Shown: in pieces, positions 1-7,956 of the stretch
Numbering within the stretch: position 1 is the stretch's first letter
Layout of the letters: every line of letters begins with the position of its first letter
NCBI RefSeq assembly: GCF_002001045.1
Contig: NZ_MUNR01000012.1
Coordinates: 62,001-126,000 of the forward strand
Direction: 5' to 3'
Source: Rhodanobacter sp. C01
GTDB lineage: Bacteria > Pseudomonadota > Gammaproteobacteria > Xanthomonadales > Rhodanobacteraceae
Length of the DNA stretch: 64,000 nt
Position numbers and translations under genes: made by a program
The notes under the pieces: generated by a model
Seen by the model: the letters and a program-made list of their open reading frames with translations, nothing else
Told to the model about the DNA's origin: nothing
The model's database searches: none

Positions 1-527
<527 letters not shown>

Positions 528-574
528 TAAACTGCGACGCCCGCTGGCAACGCAAGCCGATCAGCGACAAGTTT

Positions 575-664
575 GGAGAGATGGCCGAGTGGTTTAAGGC
601 AGCAGTCTTGAAAACTGCCGTAGGTGTGAGCCTACCGTGGGTTCGAATCCCACTCTCTCCGCCA
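575..664 (+). tRNA. tRNA-Ser (anticodon TGA)
   Basis: A 90-nt gene with acceptor stem GGAGAGA/TCTCTCC, discriminator G and encoded CCA at 662-664. The anticodon stem GCAGT/ACTGC closes the loop CTTGAAA, giving anticodon TGA at 609-611. The long variable arm (TAGGTGTGAGCCTA) is typical of a class II tRNA-Ser, and the T arm carries GTTCGAATC. The genes to its right look horizontally acquired, so this tRNA may have served as an integration site, but I see no second copy of its 3' end in the window. Confidence 0.97.
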
Positions 665-703
665 GAAACGCAAAACGCCCTCGAGTGGGGCGTTTTGCGT
701 TTC
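665..703 (+). terminator. Hairpin after tRNA-Ser
   Basis: A perfect 16-bp inverted repeat directly after the CCA of tRNA-Ser: 665-680 pairs with 688-703 around a 7-nt loop. The rising arm contains AAAA and the falling arm TTTT, so it can end transcription from either side. It probably ends the serS/tRNA-Ser transcript. The rest of 704-920 holds no gene that I can support. Confidence 0.75.
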
Positions 704-920
704 TGATGGTGACTACGGGGATGAGAACCCACCGGTTCGACAAATTTGTCTGGAACAAAAGACGTCGGCGCGGCGTCGGTTCGGAAAATCTCATGCTACT
801 GACGAACAGGCCTAGCTCCTGGATAAGCAGACGAGTTTTCGTCGCCATTCGCTGAACTTTGAGACGGTCATTTTTCATTCTGATCGGCTCGCCACCGCCA
901 AGCCAGGGTGGAAGGTCGTA

Positions 921-1967
921 TCACGATTGGTCATCTTGAGTGCGCAGCTTCAAATCTCTGATAGCGCGTAGATGCTTCTCGCTAAGGCGAACAAATTCAA
1001 TCCGGATTTCTCGTGTTTTGGGCGAGAAGATCATGCTCGTCATATGCCCAGGTTGATGGTCGGGCGACACCAGCGCACCCGCAAACACTTCCCCATCAGG
1101 AACCCGTTCGATGACGTAATAGTGAAACGCATTCTTTTCTCGTTGCCACTGAAGATGCCCAGAAATGGTGATCGTATCGATGCGACACTTGCTGCTACCT
1201 GTTTCGACAAAGACACCATCTGCTACCACGTCCACCGTGTGCGTATGTGGCCAAGCAGGACCGCATGGAATTTGATCCTCGGGACCGACGAAGGGGATGG
1301 GGAATGTTCGCCAAATGGTTTGCGCCGGTTCCAAGGTGAACAAAACGCCCGTGGATCGGAGAAGTATCGCAAGCCTGTAATCTTCAAAATTCTTGTAGCG
1401 GGAATGCGGTTTGCCCTTTGCGGTAAAGAGCGCATCCTCCGGTTGAACTTGGAATGGTTGCGTGGCAGTTGGCGCAGCGATCGAGAGCTGTGCGTCTGCC
1501 CAGCACAACAACGATTTGTTTCCATGGAAGCATTCTTGGACGGTTCCCTCCATGGTGAAGAGCGGAAACTGATCCTTCAGAGGCCGGGTCCAAGGTTGAA
1601 GCACGTAGAGTTCAACGCCGTGACGTGCGGCTTTTGATTTGGCCCCATCCGTGAACCCGGAGGCTGACACGATGGCTCGGTGTGTCACTTGGGGCATATC
1701 CAGCAGCTTTAAGCAGAGCTGCTCTACCGTCACCACATCAAGCGGCTGGTTCTCGCGTTTGACCTCGTAGGCTTTGAACGCGTGCGTAACCGAGCCGTTT
1801 TCCGTGACGGTGACTGTGACTGTGACATCCACGTCGCGCGCTTTTTGAGCGGCGATGTCGGTAACCATGTCGCCCACGGTGACATCAACCGCGTTCGGAT
1901 CCCATTTAAGACAGCAGAGGGCGACCAGATACTGGACCAGCATCGGAGAGAGCGGGTGATCAGTCAT
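921..1967 (-). CDS. Restriction-endonuclease-like protein, PD-(D/E)XK fold
   Basis: A 348-residue protein. The N-terminal part has a nuclease-like core: beta-strand residues around 43-50 (ARDVDVTV), then E68-V-K70 in KAYEVKREN, then a helix with Q83 (VEQLCLKLL). This is the D...ExK...Q layout of Mrr/RecB-type PD-(D/E)XK nucleases. SASGFTDGAKSKAARHGVELYVL (from about 101) is the usual strand-helix that follows in Mrr-like enzymes. The C-terminal 200 residues are unassigned. It is expected to cut DNA, but substrate and modification dependence are unknown. No methyltransferase lies beside it. A C-type controller gene on the same strand sits about 1.3 kb upstream, which hints at a former common operon. 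Confidence 0.6.
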   Translation of the reverse strand: MTDHPLSPMLVQYLVALCCLKWDPNAVDVTVGDMVTDIAAQKARDVDVTVTVTVTENGSVTHAFKAYEVKRENQPLDVVTVEQLCLKLLDMPQVTHRAIVSASGFTDGAKSKAARHGVELYVLQPWTRPLKDQFPLFTMEGTVQECFHGNKSLLCWADAQLSIAAPTATQPFQVQPEDALFTAKGKPHSRYKNFEDYRLAILLRSTGVLFTLEPAQTIWRTFPIPFVGPEDQIPCGPAWPHTHTVDVVADGVFVETGSSKCRIDTITISGHLQWQREKNAFHYYVIERVPDGEVFAGALVSPDHQPGHMTSMIFSPKTREIRIEFVRLSEKHLRAIRDLKLRTQDDQS

Positions 1968-2340
1968 TCAATGGAACCCTGAAATGTGCGCCACGAGTCA
2001 AGCATGCCATGAGCATGGCTTTACAGCTGATCATCATGCTGAAGCCGGCCTAGTTATGCTCTGCGTTTAGCCCAGATGGTGTATCCCTCGGCTCGGCATA
2101 CGCCTTCAAGGGCTAGGTTTGCTTCACAGTCAGCCCGCGCTAAGGTTTCACCCTGGTCCACGTTGTTCCCGGCGGCCATCGGTCGCACAGCGACCGTCTC
2201 TGGGTGCTGCTGGCCTTTTCCGGTCTGGAGGGCTAAAGAAATGTGTTCGTTACCGGTGAAAAGTCACTGAAATAGAAAAGGTTTAACAGTGGCCACTAGA
2301 CGTTGCAATTCAGCCTGGTTGTGACGTAACAAAACGAAAA
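1968..2340. other. Non-coding stretch, no supported gene
   Basis: About 370 bp upstream of the nuclease gene and left of the repeat element at 2341. I see no ORF with convincing composition and no RNA gene. The low-GC part at 2260-2340 could hold promoter elements, but none is clear. Confidence 0.5.
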
Positions 2341-2473
2341 GGTGTCAGGGACAATTTCTGAAAGGTGCTGCGGACGGATCGGTTCCGCTCATGGGTCGAA
2401 ACCGAAGCCGGCCGTTTCGGCGTGGTGCGACAGATCGGACAAGCACCACGTTCCTCAAATTGTCCCTGACACC
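2341..2473. repeat. 132-bp element with 17-bp perfect terminal inverted repeats
   Basis: GGTGTCAGGGACAATTT at 2341-2357 is repeated exactly, inverted, at 2457-2473. The roughly 100 bp in between contain smaller inverted repeats such as CCGAAGCCGGCCGTTTCGG. The GTCAGGGACA/GTCAGAGACA style of repeat is common beside RAYT (REP-associated transposase) genes in this bacterial group; that is background knowledge, and no RAYT gene is present here. It is best read as a MITE-like or REP-like non-autonomous element. A shorter relative lies at 3167-3203, so the pair brackets the 220-codon gene between them. Confidence 0.6.
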
Positions 2474-2502
2474 ATTTTTTAGTTTTGTTCATTACATTAG
2501 GC

Positions 2503-3147
2503 ATGGTTATGACTGAAAAGCAGGAAGGATTGGGGGATAGCTTGCGACTGACCATTGAGCGCTCCGACCTTACGGATGCGCTAATTGATGCTGGTGATAT
2601 GTCGTTGGAGAACATCACCGATGTGGCGAGCGGCATCCCTGTGTTGAAGTGGATGACGGCTGCTGGCAAGTCCTACCTGACCATTCGGGATTATTTGTTT
2701 GTGCGGAAGCTGGCCGCCTTTCTGGCTGATTTGAAATCGTTGCCAGCGGAGGGGCGCACTTCTCTCATTCAACGGCTCGACAATGAGCCGGCCTATTCGA
2801 AGCGTGCCGCAGAAGCCTTGATCACGGTGCTTGATCGTGTGGACAGCAACTTGAAAGCCGTTTGGGTTGCCAAAGCGCTCCGCGCTTATGCCGTCGAACG
2901 TATCACTGCGCGGGAAATGATGCGGGTGAATGCGGTCATTGAACGGGTGCTGGTCTGTGATGTGGACGAGATCTTGGCAATGTTGGAAAAACGTGACATG
3001 ACCAAACACAGTGACACTGATTGTGCCCAAAGTGCTTTGGTTGCGGGACTGGCCACCATCACCCAGGGTTATGGCGGGGGCGGACTTGTTCCGACACCGG
3101 TCTACCGGCTCTTCAAGGAGCATGTGTTGGACGCCGCTCTTCACTAA
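2503..3147 (+). CDS. Hypothetical protein lying between two GTCAG-type repeats
   Basis: A protein of about 214 residues. The start is placed at the ATG at 2503 (MVMTEKQ), with 2509 as an alternative; the longer TTG form has no ribosome site. A weakly hydrophobic segment follows the N-terminus (IPVLKWMTAAGKSYLTIRDYLF), then a helical region (KLAAFLADLKSLPAEG), then long amphipathic helices. The pattern 'IP-hydrophobic-RDxLFxxKLxxFL' recalls a small-protein family I have seen in accessory regions of varied bacteria, but I cannot name a function. It is flanked by the inverted repeats at 2341-2473 and 3167-3203 and runs opposite to both neighbouring genes, as a passenger cassette would. Confidence 0.65.
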   Translation: MVMTEKQEGLGDSLRLTIERSDLTDALIDAGDMSLENITDVASGIPVLKWMTAAGKSYLTIRDYLFVRKLAAFLADLKSLPAEGRTSLIQRLDNEPAYSKRAAEALITVLDRVDSNLKAVWVAKALRAYAVERITAREMMRVNAVIERVLVCDVDEILAMLEKRDMTKHSDTDCAQSALVAGLATITQGYGGGGLVPTPVYRLFKEHVLDAALH

Positions 3148-3163
3148 GGTGAGGAGCAGGAAA

Positions 3164-3203
3164 GGGGTCAGAGACATTTTGGACTATGAAAAATGTCTCT
3201 GAC
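3164..3203. repeat. Short inverted repeat, hairpin after the cassette gene
   Basis: GTCAGAGACATTTT at 3167-3180 pairs perfectly with 3190-3203 around a 9-nt loop. It is a variant of the GTCAGGGACAATTT ends at 2341/2457. It could act as a transcription stop for the gene that ends at 3147, and it lies between two convergent genes. Confidence 0.6.
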
Positions 3204-3258
3204 TTCTTTGTTTCCAAGCCATGTGCGCCGTGCAGACCTTACCGCGAAATTTCAGCGT

Positions 3259-3537
3259 CTAAAGACTTCGATTGCTGCGGCGAACTCGCTTTGGCTTGGA
3301 TGCGGCCTCGTTTCCTTCTGCCAGTTCGCGGGCGAGTGCGAATACTTCGTCCAGCGCCGCATCGAGCTCCGCAGCGATTCGTTGCATGGATTTCAGCGAA
3401 GGATTGCGGCGGCCACGTTCGATGCCGCTGACATAGGTGCGGTCGAGCCCCGCGCGTAACGCGAGTTCTTCTTGGCTGAGCTCGCAACGCTCGCGCAGCA
3501 ATCGGAAGGCAGGGCCAACGTAAGGGGTGATGTCCAC
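3259..3537 (-). CDS. Controller (C) protein of a restriction-modification system, XRE/HTH_3 fold
   Basis: A 92-residue DNA-binding protein. An HTH_3 domain covers about residues 11-67, with ELSQEELALRAG as the first HTH helix and DRTYVSGIERGRRNPS (32-47) as recognition helix plus turn. The RTYVSGIERGRRNPSL wording is the hallmark of C proteins such as C.AhdI and C.Esp1396I. Start is GTG at 3537, with no convincing Shine-Dalgarno, as is common for leaderless C genes. Immediately upstream are two C-box-like sites (see 3559-3585), which make autoregulation very likely. C proteins delay restriction enzyme expression until methylation is established, yet no methyltransferase is adjacent. The C-terminus is basic (KPKRVRRSNR). 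Confidence 0.85.
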   Translation of the reverse strand: MDITPYVGPAFRLLRERCELSQEELALRAGLDRTYVSGIERGRRNPSLKSMQRIAAELDAALDEVFALARELAEGNEAASKPKRVRRSNRSL

Positions 3538-3558
3538 CTGTGAACAATCGCTTTTGGT

Positions 3559-3585
3559 GGACTATTGATCTACGGACTATAAGTC
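3559..3585 (-). promoter_or_regulatory. C-boxes (operator of the controller protein)
   Basis: Read on the minus strand, the sequence contains GTGACTTATAGTCCGT followed by GATCAATAGTCC. The first unit is a GACT-3nt-AGTC palindrome; the second keeps only the AGTC-type half. On the plus strand the same shows as two GGACTAT copies at 3559-3565 and 3574-3580, 15 bp apart. The layout closely follows the known Esp1396I/AhdI C-box tandem (GACTTATAGTC). It lies 22 bp upstream of the C gene start, so bound protein would sit over its promoter. Confidence 0.75.
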
Positions 3586-3791
3586 ACGTTATACTAAATC
3601 CGTGCAAGCTCGCAGGTGGGCGCTTGGGCACGATCAACCGGCGAATGGCCCGATGTGGACCATTGCACAAGTGGGAAAGCCTCAGGGACTGAGGTGACTG
3701 GATTTGGATTGTTATCTCCGTTCCCTGTGGTGGACGGATCAATTTATCGAGCGGACGGCCGTGTTCGCGATATCGCCGGAGGAGGGATGCC

Positions 3792-4007
3792 ATGACGCAC
3801 GAGCACCTAGTTTTTGGAGTCACCATCGACCAGATCGACCAGCTCGACGGTCTGCTTCGGACGATCACTGCCAATGGAGACATGGTCACGGTGGGGTGTG
3901 GCGAGCCCTTGCATCCGCAGACCGTGTCGTCGCTGGGGGAGGGTATCTTCAACGCGGCCCTCGCCGTGCGGGAAGTCCTCGATCAGGTTCAAGAACAGAG
4001 GCTCTGA
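3792..4007 (+). CDS. Hypothetical small protein, 71 aa
   Basis: ATG at 3792 is preceded by a strong ribosome site (GGAGGAGGG, 3778-3786). The protein has no membrane segment or signal peptide. The C-terminal half (SSLGEGIFNAALAVREVLDQV) is a predicted amphipathic helix. The general look recalls short Pseudomonas-type DUF3077 proteins, but the match is too weak to assert. It lies between the C-protein patch and the mocR gene. Function unknown. Confidence 0.6.
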   Translation: MTHEHLVFGVTIDQIDQLDGLLRTITANGDMVTVGCGEPLHPQTVSSLGEGIFNAALAVREVLDQVQEQRL

Positions 4008-4032
4008 ACAAAATCGAGAAAAACTAGTCGGG

Positions 4033-4164
4033 TCAGATTTCGACCGTGCTCAGAGCGAACCCATGCTCGTTGAAGCCGCTGGTGTCGACGACCTGGCCGC
4101 GCGCACTCTGCCCGATGGTGACAAACCACCCGAGCCGTTGCCAGCCGAGCCCCGATTCGACGGC
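4033..4164 (-). pseudogene. Coding-like tail downstream of the MocR stop (possible gene remnant)
   Basis: Directly after the MocR TGA, in the same frame, 43 sense codons follow before the next TGA (4033-4035). The translation (…GLGWQRLGWFVTIGQS… then FNEHGFALSTVEI) looks like natural protein with good third-position GC, not like random intergenic sequence. It has no start codon of its own. It is most simply the 3' remnant of a lost gene; read-through of the stop is a less likely alternative. Confidence 0.35.
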
Positions 4165-5637
4165 TCACAAGCACTCCCTAAGCCGCCGCACACCCTCGTC
4201 AATGGCGTGCTCATCCACATTGCCATACCCCAGAATGACGCCACTGCATCGCGTTTCGCCGCGATAGCAAGGCGACAGCGGTCGTATCGACACGCCAGCC
4301 TGTATCGCCCGCCGTGACAGTGCGATGTCGTCCACGTCCGGCGCCAGCAGGGCGGTCAGCTGCATGCCTGCGTCGGCGCCCACCACGTGCAGCGCATCGG
4401 GCAGGTGCTGGCGGATTGCTGTTTGCAGGGCCGCGCGTCGCGCTGCGTACAGCATGCGCATGCGGCGGATATGTCGTGCGAAGTGGCCCTCGCGGATGAA
4501 GTCGTGCAGCGCGCGCTGCGGCAGCATCGGCGAGCAGGTGTCCAGCGCGTCGCGGGCGGCGCGGAAGGCCGGCAGCAGGTCTTTCGGCACCACCAGGTAG
4601 CCCAGCCGCAGCGCGGGGAAAAGTACCTTGCTGAAGGTGCCGACATAGATCACCCGCGCGTCCGTATCCAGGCCTTGCAGCGCGGTGATCGGTCGGCCGC
4701 CGTAGCGGTATTCGCTGTCGTAGTCGTCCTCGACGATCCAGCTGCCCGCGCGTGCGGCCCACTGCAGCAGCTCGATGCGCCGCGCCGCACTCATCGTGGC
4801 GCCCAGCGGAAACTGGTGCGAGGGCGTGACGTAGGCCAGCCGCGCCATCGGCGCGCGGCGAACGCCGGTGGCGACATCCATCCCGTCCGCGTCCACCGGC
4901 ACCAGCACGGGGACGGCGCCGACCGCCGCCAGCGCCTGGTGCACACCGGGATAGCCGGGTTCTTCCACCCAGGCGTGGTCGCCAGGATCGAGCAGGGCGT
5001 GCGCGCAGATCTGCAAGCCATGCTGCGCGCCGCTGGTGATCATGAGCTGATCGGTATCGGCATGCACGGCGCGCACCGTCGCCAGGTATTCGACGATCGC
5101 TTCGCGCAGCGGTGCATGGCCCGAGGTGTCGCCGTAGATCAGCGCGTCGCTGCCGACATGGCGTGCATGCCGGCTCAGCAGGCGCGACCACACGGCGTGC
5201 GGGAAGTAGTCAAGCGCGGGCACGCCCACGCGAAACGCGCCCTGGCTTTTCAGCCAGGTCTGCGGTGGCGAGGCCATGGCTGCCACGCGCGCAGCGACCG
5301 GGCGCGGCGCCGGCGCCGCGGATGCAGCCACGGCGCGCGGCAGGCGGCGGGTCGGCGCGGGCGGCGCTTCGTGCGGAATCGCCGCGGCCACGCAGGTGCC
5401 GGCGCCGCTGAAGCTCTCCAGATAACCCTCGGCATGCAGCAGTTCGTAGGCGCTCAGCACCGGCAAGCGCGACACGCCCAGTTCGCTGGCCAGCGCGCGG
5501 GTGGAGGGCACGCGCTGGCCCGGCCGCAGCCGGCCCTCGGCGATGGCGCGGCGAAACCAGTCGGCCAGTTGCTGGTAGATCGGGCCGCTGTCCTCAAGGG
5601 CGATCGATGGCAGCAGACCGGTAGGCAGGCGCTTCAT
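4165..5637 (-). CDS. MocR/PdxR-type GntR regulator with aminotransferase domain
   Basis: A 490-residue regulator. The GntR winged helix is at about 12-80 (GPIYQQLADWFRRAI…GQRVPSTRALASELGVSR). An alanine/proline-rich linker spans 86-120, and a fold-type I aminotransferase-like domain runs from about 130 to 485. The PLP lysine is K337 in YVGTFSKVLFPALRLGY, and VEDDYDSEY (302-310) holds the cofactor-contacting Asp/Tyr. Such proteins bind PLP and control vitamin B6, GABA or other amine genes; the target here is not evident. Start is ATG at 5637 with GGAG upstream; the TTG at 5649 lies inside the operator. It is divergent from the barrel-protein gene at 5746, which may be its target. Confidence 0.9.
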   Translation of the reverse strand: MKRLPTGLLPSIALEDSGPIYQQLADWFRRAIAEGRLRPGQRVPSTRALASELGVSRLPVLSAYELLHAEGYLESFSGAGTCVAAAIPHEAPPAPTRRLPRAVAASAAPAPRPVAARVAAMASPPQTWLKSQGAFRVGVPALDYFPHAVWSRLLSRHARHVGSDALIYGDTSGHAPLREAIVEYLATVRAVHADTDQLMITSGAQHGLQICAHALLDPGDHAWVEEPGYPGVHQALAAVGAVPVLVPVDADGMDVATGVRRAPMARLAYVTPSHQFPLGATMSAARRIELLQWAARAGSWIVEDDYDSEYRYGGRPITALQGLDTDARVIYVGTFSKVLFPALRLGYLVVPKDLLPAFRAARDALDTCSPMLPQRALHDFIREGHFARHIRRMRMLYAARRAALQTAIRQHLPDALHVVGADAGMQLTALLAPDVDDIALSRRAIQAGVSIRPLSPCYRGETRCSGVILGYGNVDEHAIDEGVRRLRECL

Positions 5638-5646
5638 GGCGGTCTC

Positions 5647-5699
5647 CAAGTGGCCATTTCATTTTCTCAGCAAGTGGCTATTCGTTCGAGCCACTTTGC
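5647..5699. promoter_or_regulatory. MocR-type operator (direct plus inverted repeats)
   Basis: CAAGTGGC occurs at 5647-5654 and again at 5671-5678, 24 bp apart, and the inverted form GCCACTTTG at 5691-5699. Two direct copies plus one inverted copy is the usual MocR/PdxR operator design. It lies in the divergent region between the regulator and the barrel gene and would allow autoregulation. Confidence 0.6.
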
Positions 5700-5745
5700 T
5701 GCCTAGTCTGCTCGCAACGGGCGAACGGTGGAGGTGTCGGTGGTC

Positions 5746-6726
5746 ATGCGATGGCGGTCAGGCAAGCCACGGCAGGCGCAACGGACGGCATGTCGTTTCG
5801 CGGCATGGCTGGTCCTGCTGCTGGGCATGGGCACGGCCTCGGCCCAGGACGCCGCCGCGCCGCGCCAGTCGCTGGACGACGCCTGGTGGACCGGCCCGAT
5901 GCTGGCCAATTCCGCCGAGACGCTGCCGCCCGGACACCTGCTGATCGAGCCCTATGTCTACGACGTCAGCTCGAAAGGCGCCGATGCGTTCGGCTCGCGC
6001 GCCTACGTGCTGTACGGGCTCACCGAGCGGCTGACCGTGGGCCTGATTCCGATCATCGGCTACAACCGGGTCAGCCAGGGACCGAGCAGCTCGGGCATCG
6101 GCGCCGGCGACCAGATCGTGCAGGCGCAGTACCGGCTGACGCACTTCCACGAGGGCAGCTGGCTGCCGACGCTCGCCGTGCAATTGCAGGAAACCGTACC
6201 CACCGGTCGCTACGACCAACTGGCGCGCGCCAGCGACGGCATGGGCGGCGGCGCCTGGGCCACCGCGCTGGGCCTCAATGCGCAGAGCTATTTCTGGATG
6301 CCGAACGGCCGCCTGCTGCGCATGCGGCTCAACCTGACCCGCACCTTCTCCGGCGATGCCGAGGTGACCGGGGCCAGCGTCTACGGCACGGCGCCCGGCT
6401 TCCGCGGCACGGCCCGGCCGGGCGACGCGTTCTACATCGGCAGCTCGTTCGAATACAGCCTCACTCGTCGCTGGGTGCTGGCACTGGATCTGTTCCGCAG
6501 CCATGACGGCGCCAGCCGGGTGAACGGCTATACCGATCCGCTCGATGCCTTGCCTGCGCCGGTAAACCTGCGCACCGGCGCCAGCGACGCCTACGGTTAC
6601 GCACCCGCGGTCGAATACAGCTGGACGCCGAATCTCGGCGTGCTGCTGGGCGCGCGCGTGATCGCGGGCGGCCACAACACCCCGCGTTCGCTGACGCCGG
6701 CCATTGCGATCAACTATGTCCACTGA
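5746..6726 (+). CDS. Outer-membrane beta-barrel protein (transporter-like)
   Basis: A protein of about 326 residues. The start is ATG at 5746, supported by GGAGGTG at 5730-5736; an in-frame GTG lies upstream at 5728. An N-terminal signal peptide is clear (FAAWLVLLLGMGTASAQD). The mature part has alternating aromatic/polar strands (LLIEPYVYDV, YFWMPNGRLLRMRLNLTRTF, FYIGSSFEYSL, VEYSWTPNLGVLLGARV) and ends in Y-V-H, as barrels do. It resembles the MetA-pathway/phenol-degradation 'transporter' barrel group (DUF3187-like), with no known substrate. It is divergent from the MocR regulator and so may be controlled by it. Confidence 0.7.
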   Translation: MRWRSGKPRQAQRTACRFAAWLVLLLGMGTASAQDAAAPRQSLDDAWWTGPMLANSAETLPPGHLLIEPYVYDVSSKGADAFGSRAYVLYGLTERLTVGLIPIIGYNRVSQGPSSSGIGAGDQIVQAQYRLTHFHEGSWLPTLAVQLQETVPTGRYDQLARASDGMGGGAWATALGLNAQSYFWMPNGRLLRMRLNLTRTFSGDAEVTGASVYGTAPGFRGTARPGDAFYIGSSFEYSLTRRWVLALDLFRSHDGASRVNGYTDPLDALPAPVNLRTGASDAYGYAPAVEYSWTPNLGVLLGARVIAGGHNTPRSLTPAIAINYVH

Positions 6727-6861
6727 TGGGCGTCAAACCGGCCAGAACATCGCGCCCGCTCGGGCTTGGGCGGGCAGGCAAGGCGGCGAGTCGGTGTTTC
6801 GGTGGCGGCGTGGGCAACGAGCCTTGCTCCGTGACGTATTCCAACCCAGAGGGTAATCGTG

Positions 6862-7917
6862 ATGCATACAAAGATGATCTTGCGGGCAGGCCTGCTTGTG
6901 CTGCTGGCGACCGGATGGCAGTCGTCGTCGGCCGCGGGCACCCAGGGTGACGATCAGCAGCATGCCTTCGATTTTCATTTCGGCACCTGGGCGACGCAGA
7001 TCATGAGCCGGGACGTGACGGCGTCGGGTGTCGACAAGTGGGTCAAGTTCAGCGGGACGGTGATCGACCAGCCCTTGTGGCAGGGGCGGGCCAATCTGGA
7101 AAAGATCGAAGCCTCCGGATCGGGCAGTCACTTCCAGGGCCTGACGCTGTTTCTGTACAACCCGAAGTCCGGGCAATGGAGCGAGCAGTTCGCCGGCAGC
7201 AGCGATGGCATCATGCAGGAAGCTTCGTATGGCTCGTTCAAGGATGGACGCGGTGTGTTTTATGGCTGGACCGAGTCTGCGGGCAAGCGGGTTTTCGAGC
7301 GCGACGTGTGGTCGAACATCACGCCGGATTCCTACCATTACGAGATTGCGTCTTCGCCCGATGGCGGCAAGACCTGGGTCACCCACTTCGTTGCGCAGCT
7401 CACCCGGCTGAAGAAGAGCTCCGATGACCCTGCACGCTACACGCCGGGCACGGGAGCGGAACATGACTTCGATTTCAACCTGGGGCACTGGGCGACGCGG
7501 ATACGGGCCGTGTTGGATCCGCTGTCCTCACCTAATGCGTGGAGCGATTTGAGCGGCACGCATCAGGTGTATCGCGTCTGGGACGACTGGGCCAATGTAG
7601 GCCAACTCGAAGTCGATGGGCCGAAGGGTCACATCGAGGATCTGGCGCTTCGCCTGTACGACCGCAAGACGCAGCAGTGGCGCGTCTATTTCGCGGACAG
7701 CAAGTCCGGCACGCTGGAAAAGCCGATGGTGGGCGAATTCAAAGATGGCGTGGGCAGCTTCATCGGCATGGACGAGATCGACGGCAAGACCGTGTTGACC
7801 CGGAACGTCTGGTCGCACATTACCGCGACATCCTGCCAACAGGACTGGGCCATTTCCGCGGACGCAGGCAAGAGCTGGGTACCTACCTGGACGTCCACCG
7901 ACACGCTCGGTGGCTGA
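6862..7917 (+). CDS. Secreted protein with tandem DUF1579-like domains
   Basis: A 351-residue protein with a signal peptide (LRAGLLVLLATGWQSSSAAG). The mature part is an internal duplication. HAFDFHFGTWATQIMSR begins copy one (about residue 35) and HDFDFNLGHWATRIRAV begins copy two (about 205). Each copy then runs through LFLYNPKSGQWSEQF / LRLYDRKTQQWRVYF, a GxFKDGxGxFxGxxE turn, VFERDVWSNIT / VLTRNVWSHIT and a final 'SxDxGKxWxxxx' strand. This matches DUF1579-type lipocalin-like proteins. Start is ATG at 6862; GTG at 6859 is also possible. The next gene, an SRPBCC protein, follows 39 bp later, so they may form one operon. Confidence 0.75.
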   Translation: MHTKMILRAGLLVLLATGWQSSSAAGTQGDDQQHAFDFHFGTWATQIMSRDVTASGVDKWVKFSGTVIDQPLWQGRANLEKIEASGSGSHFQGLTLFLYNPKSGQWSEQFAGSSDGIMQEASYGSFKDGRGVFYGWTESAGKRVFERDVWSNITPDSYHYEIASSPDGGKTWVTHFVAQLTRLKKSSDDPARYTPGTGAEHDFDFNLGHWATRIRAVLDPLSSPNAWSDLSGTHQVYRVWDDWANVGQLEVDGPKGHIEDLALRLYDRKTQQWRVYFADSKSGTLEKPMVGEFKDGVGSFIGMDEIDGKTVLTRNVWSHITATSCQQDWAISADAGKSWVPTWTSTDTLGG

Positions 7918-7956
7918 TCGCAATGAGCAAACGCAACCATTTGACGAGGAGGTGCC

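Noticed and set aside
594..878. Minus-strand frame across tRNA-Ser with protein-like AERVGFEPTVGSHL
   Set aside because: It is the reverse complement of the tRNA gene and its terminator; such tRNA-antisense frames are a known annotation artefact.
4387..5706. 439-codon plus-strand frame inside the MocR gene
   Set aside because: Shadow of the regulator, composed of Arg/Ala/Gln/His repeats with no domain.
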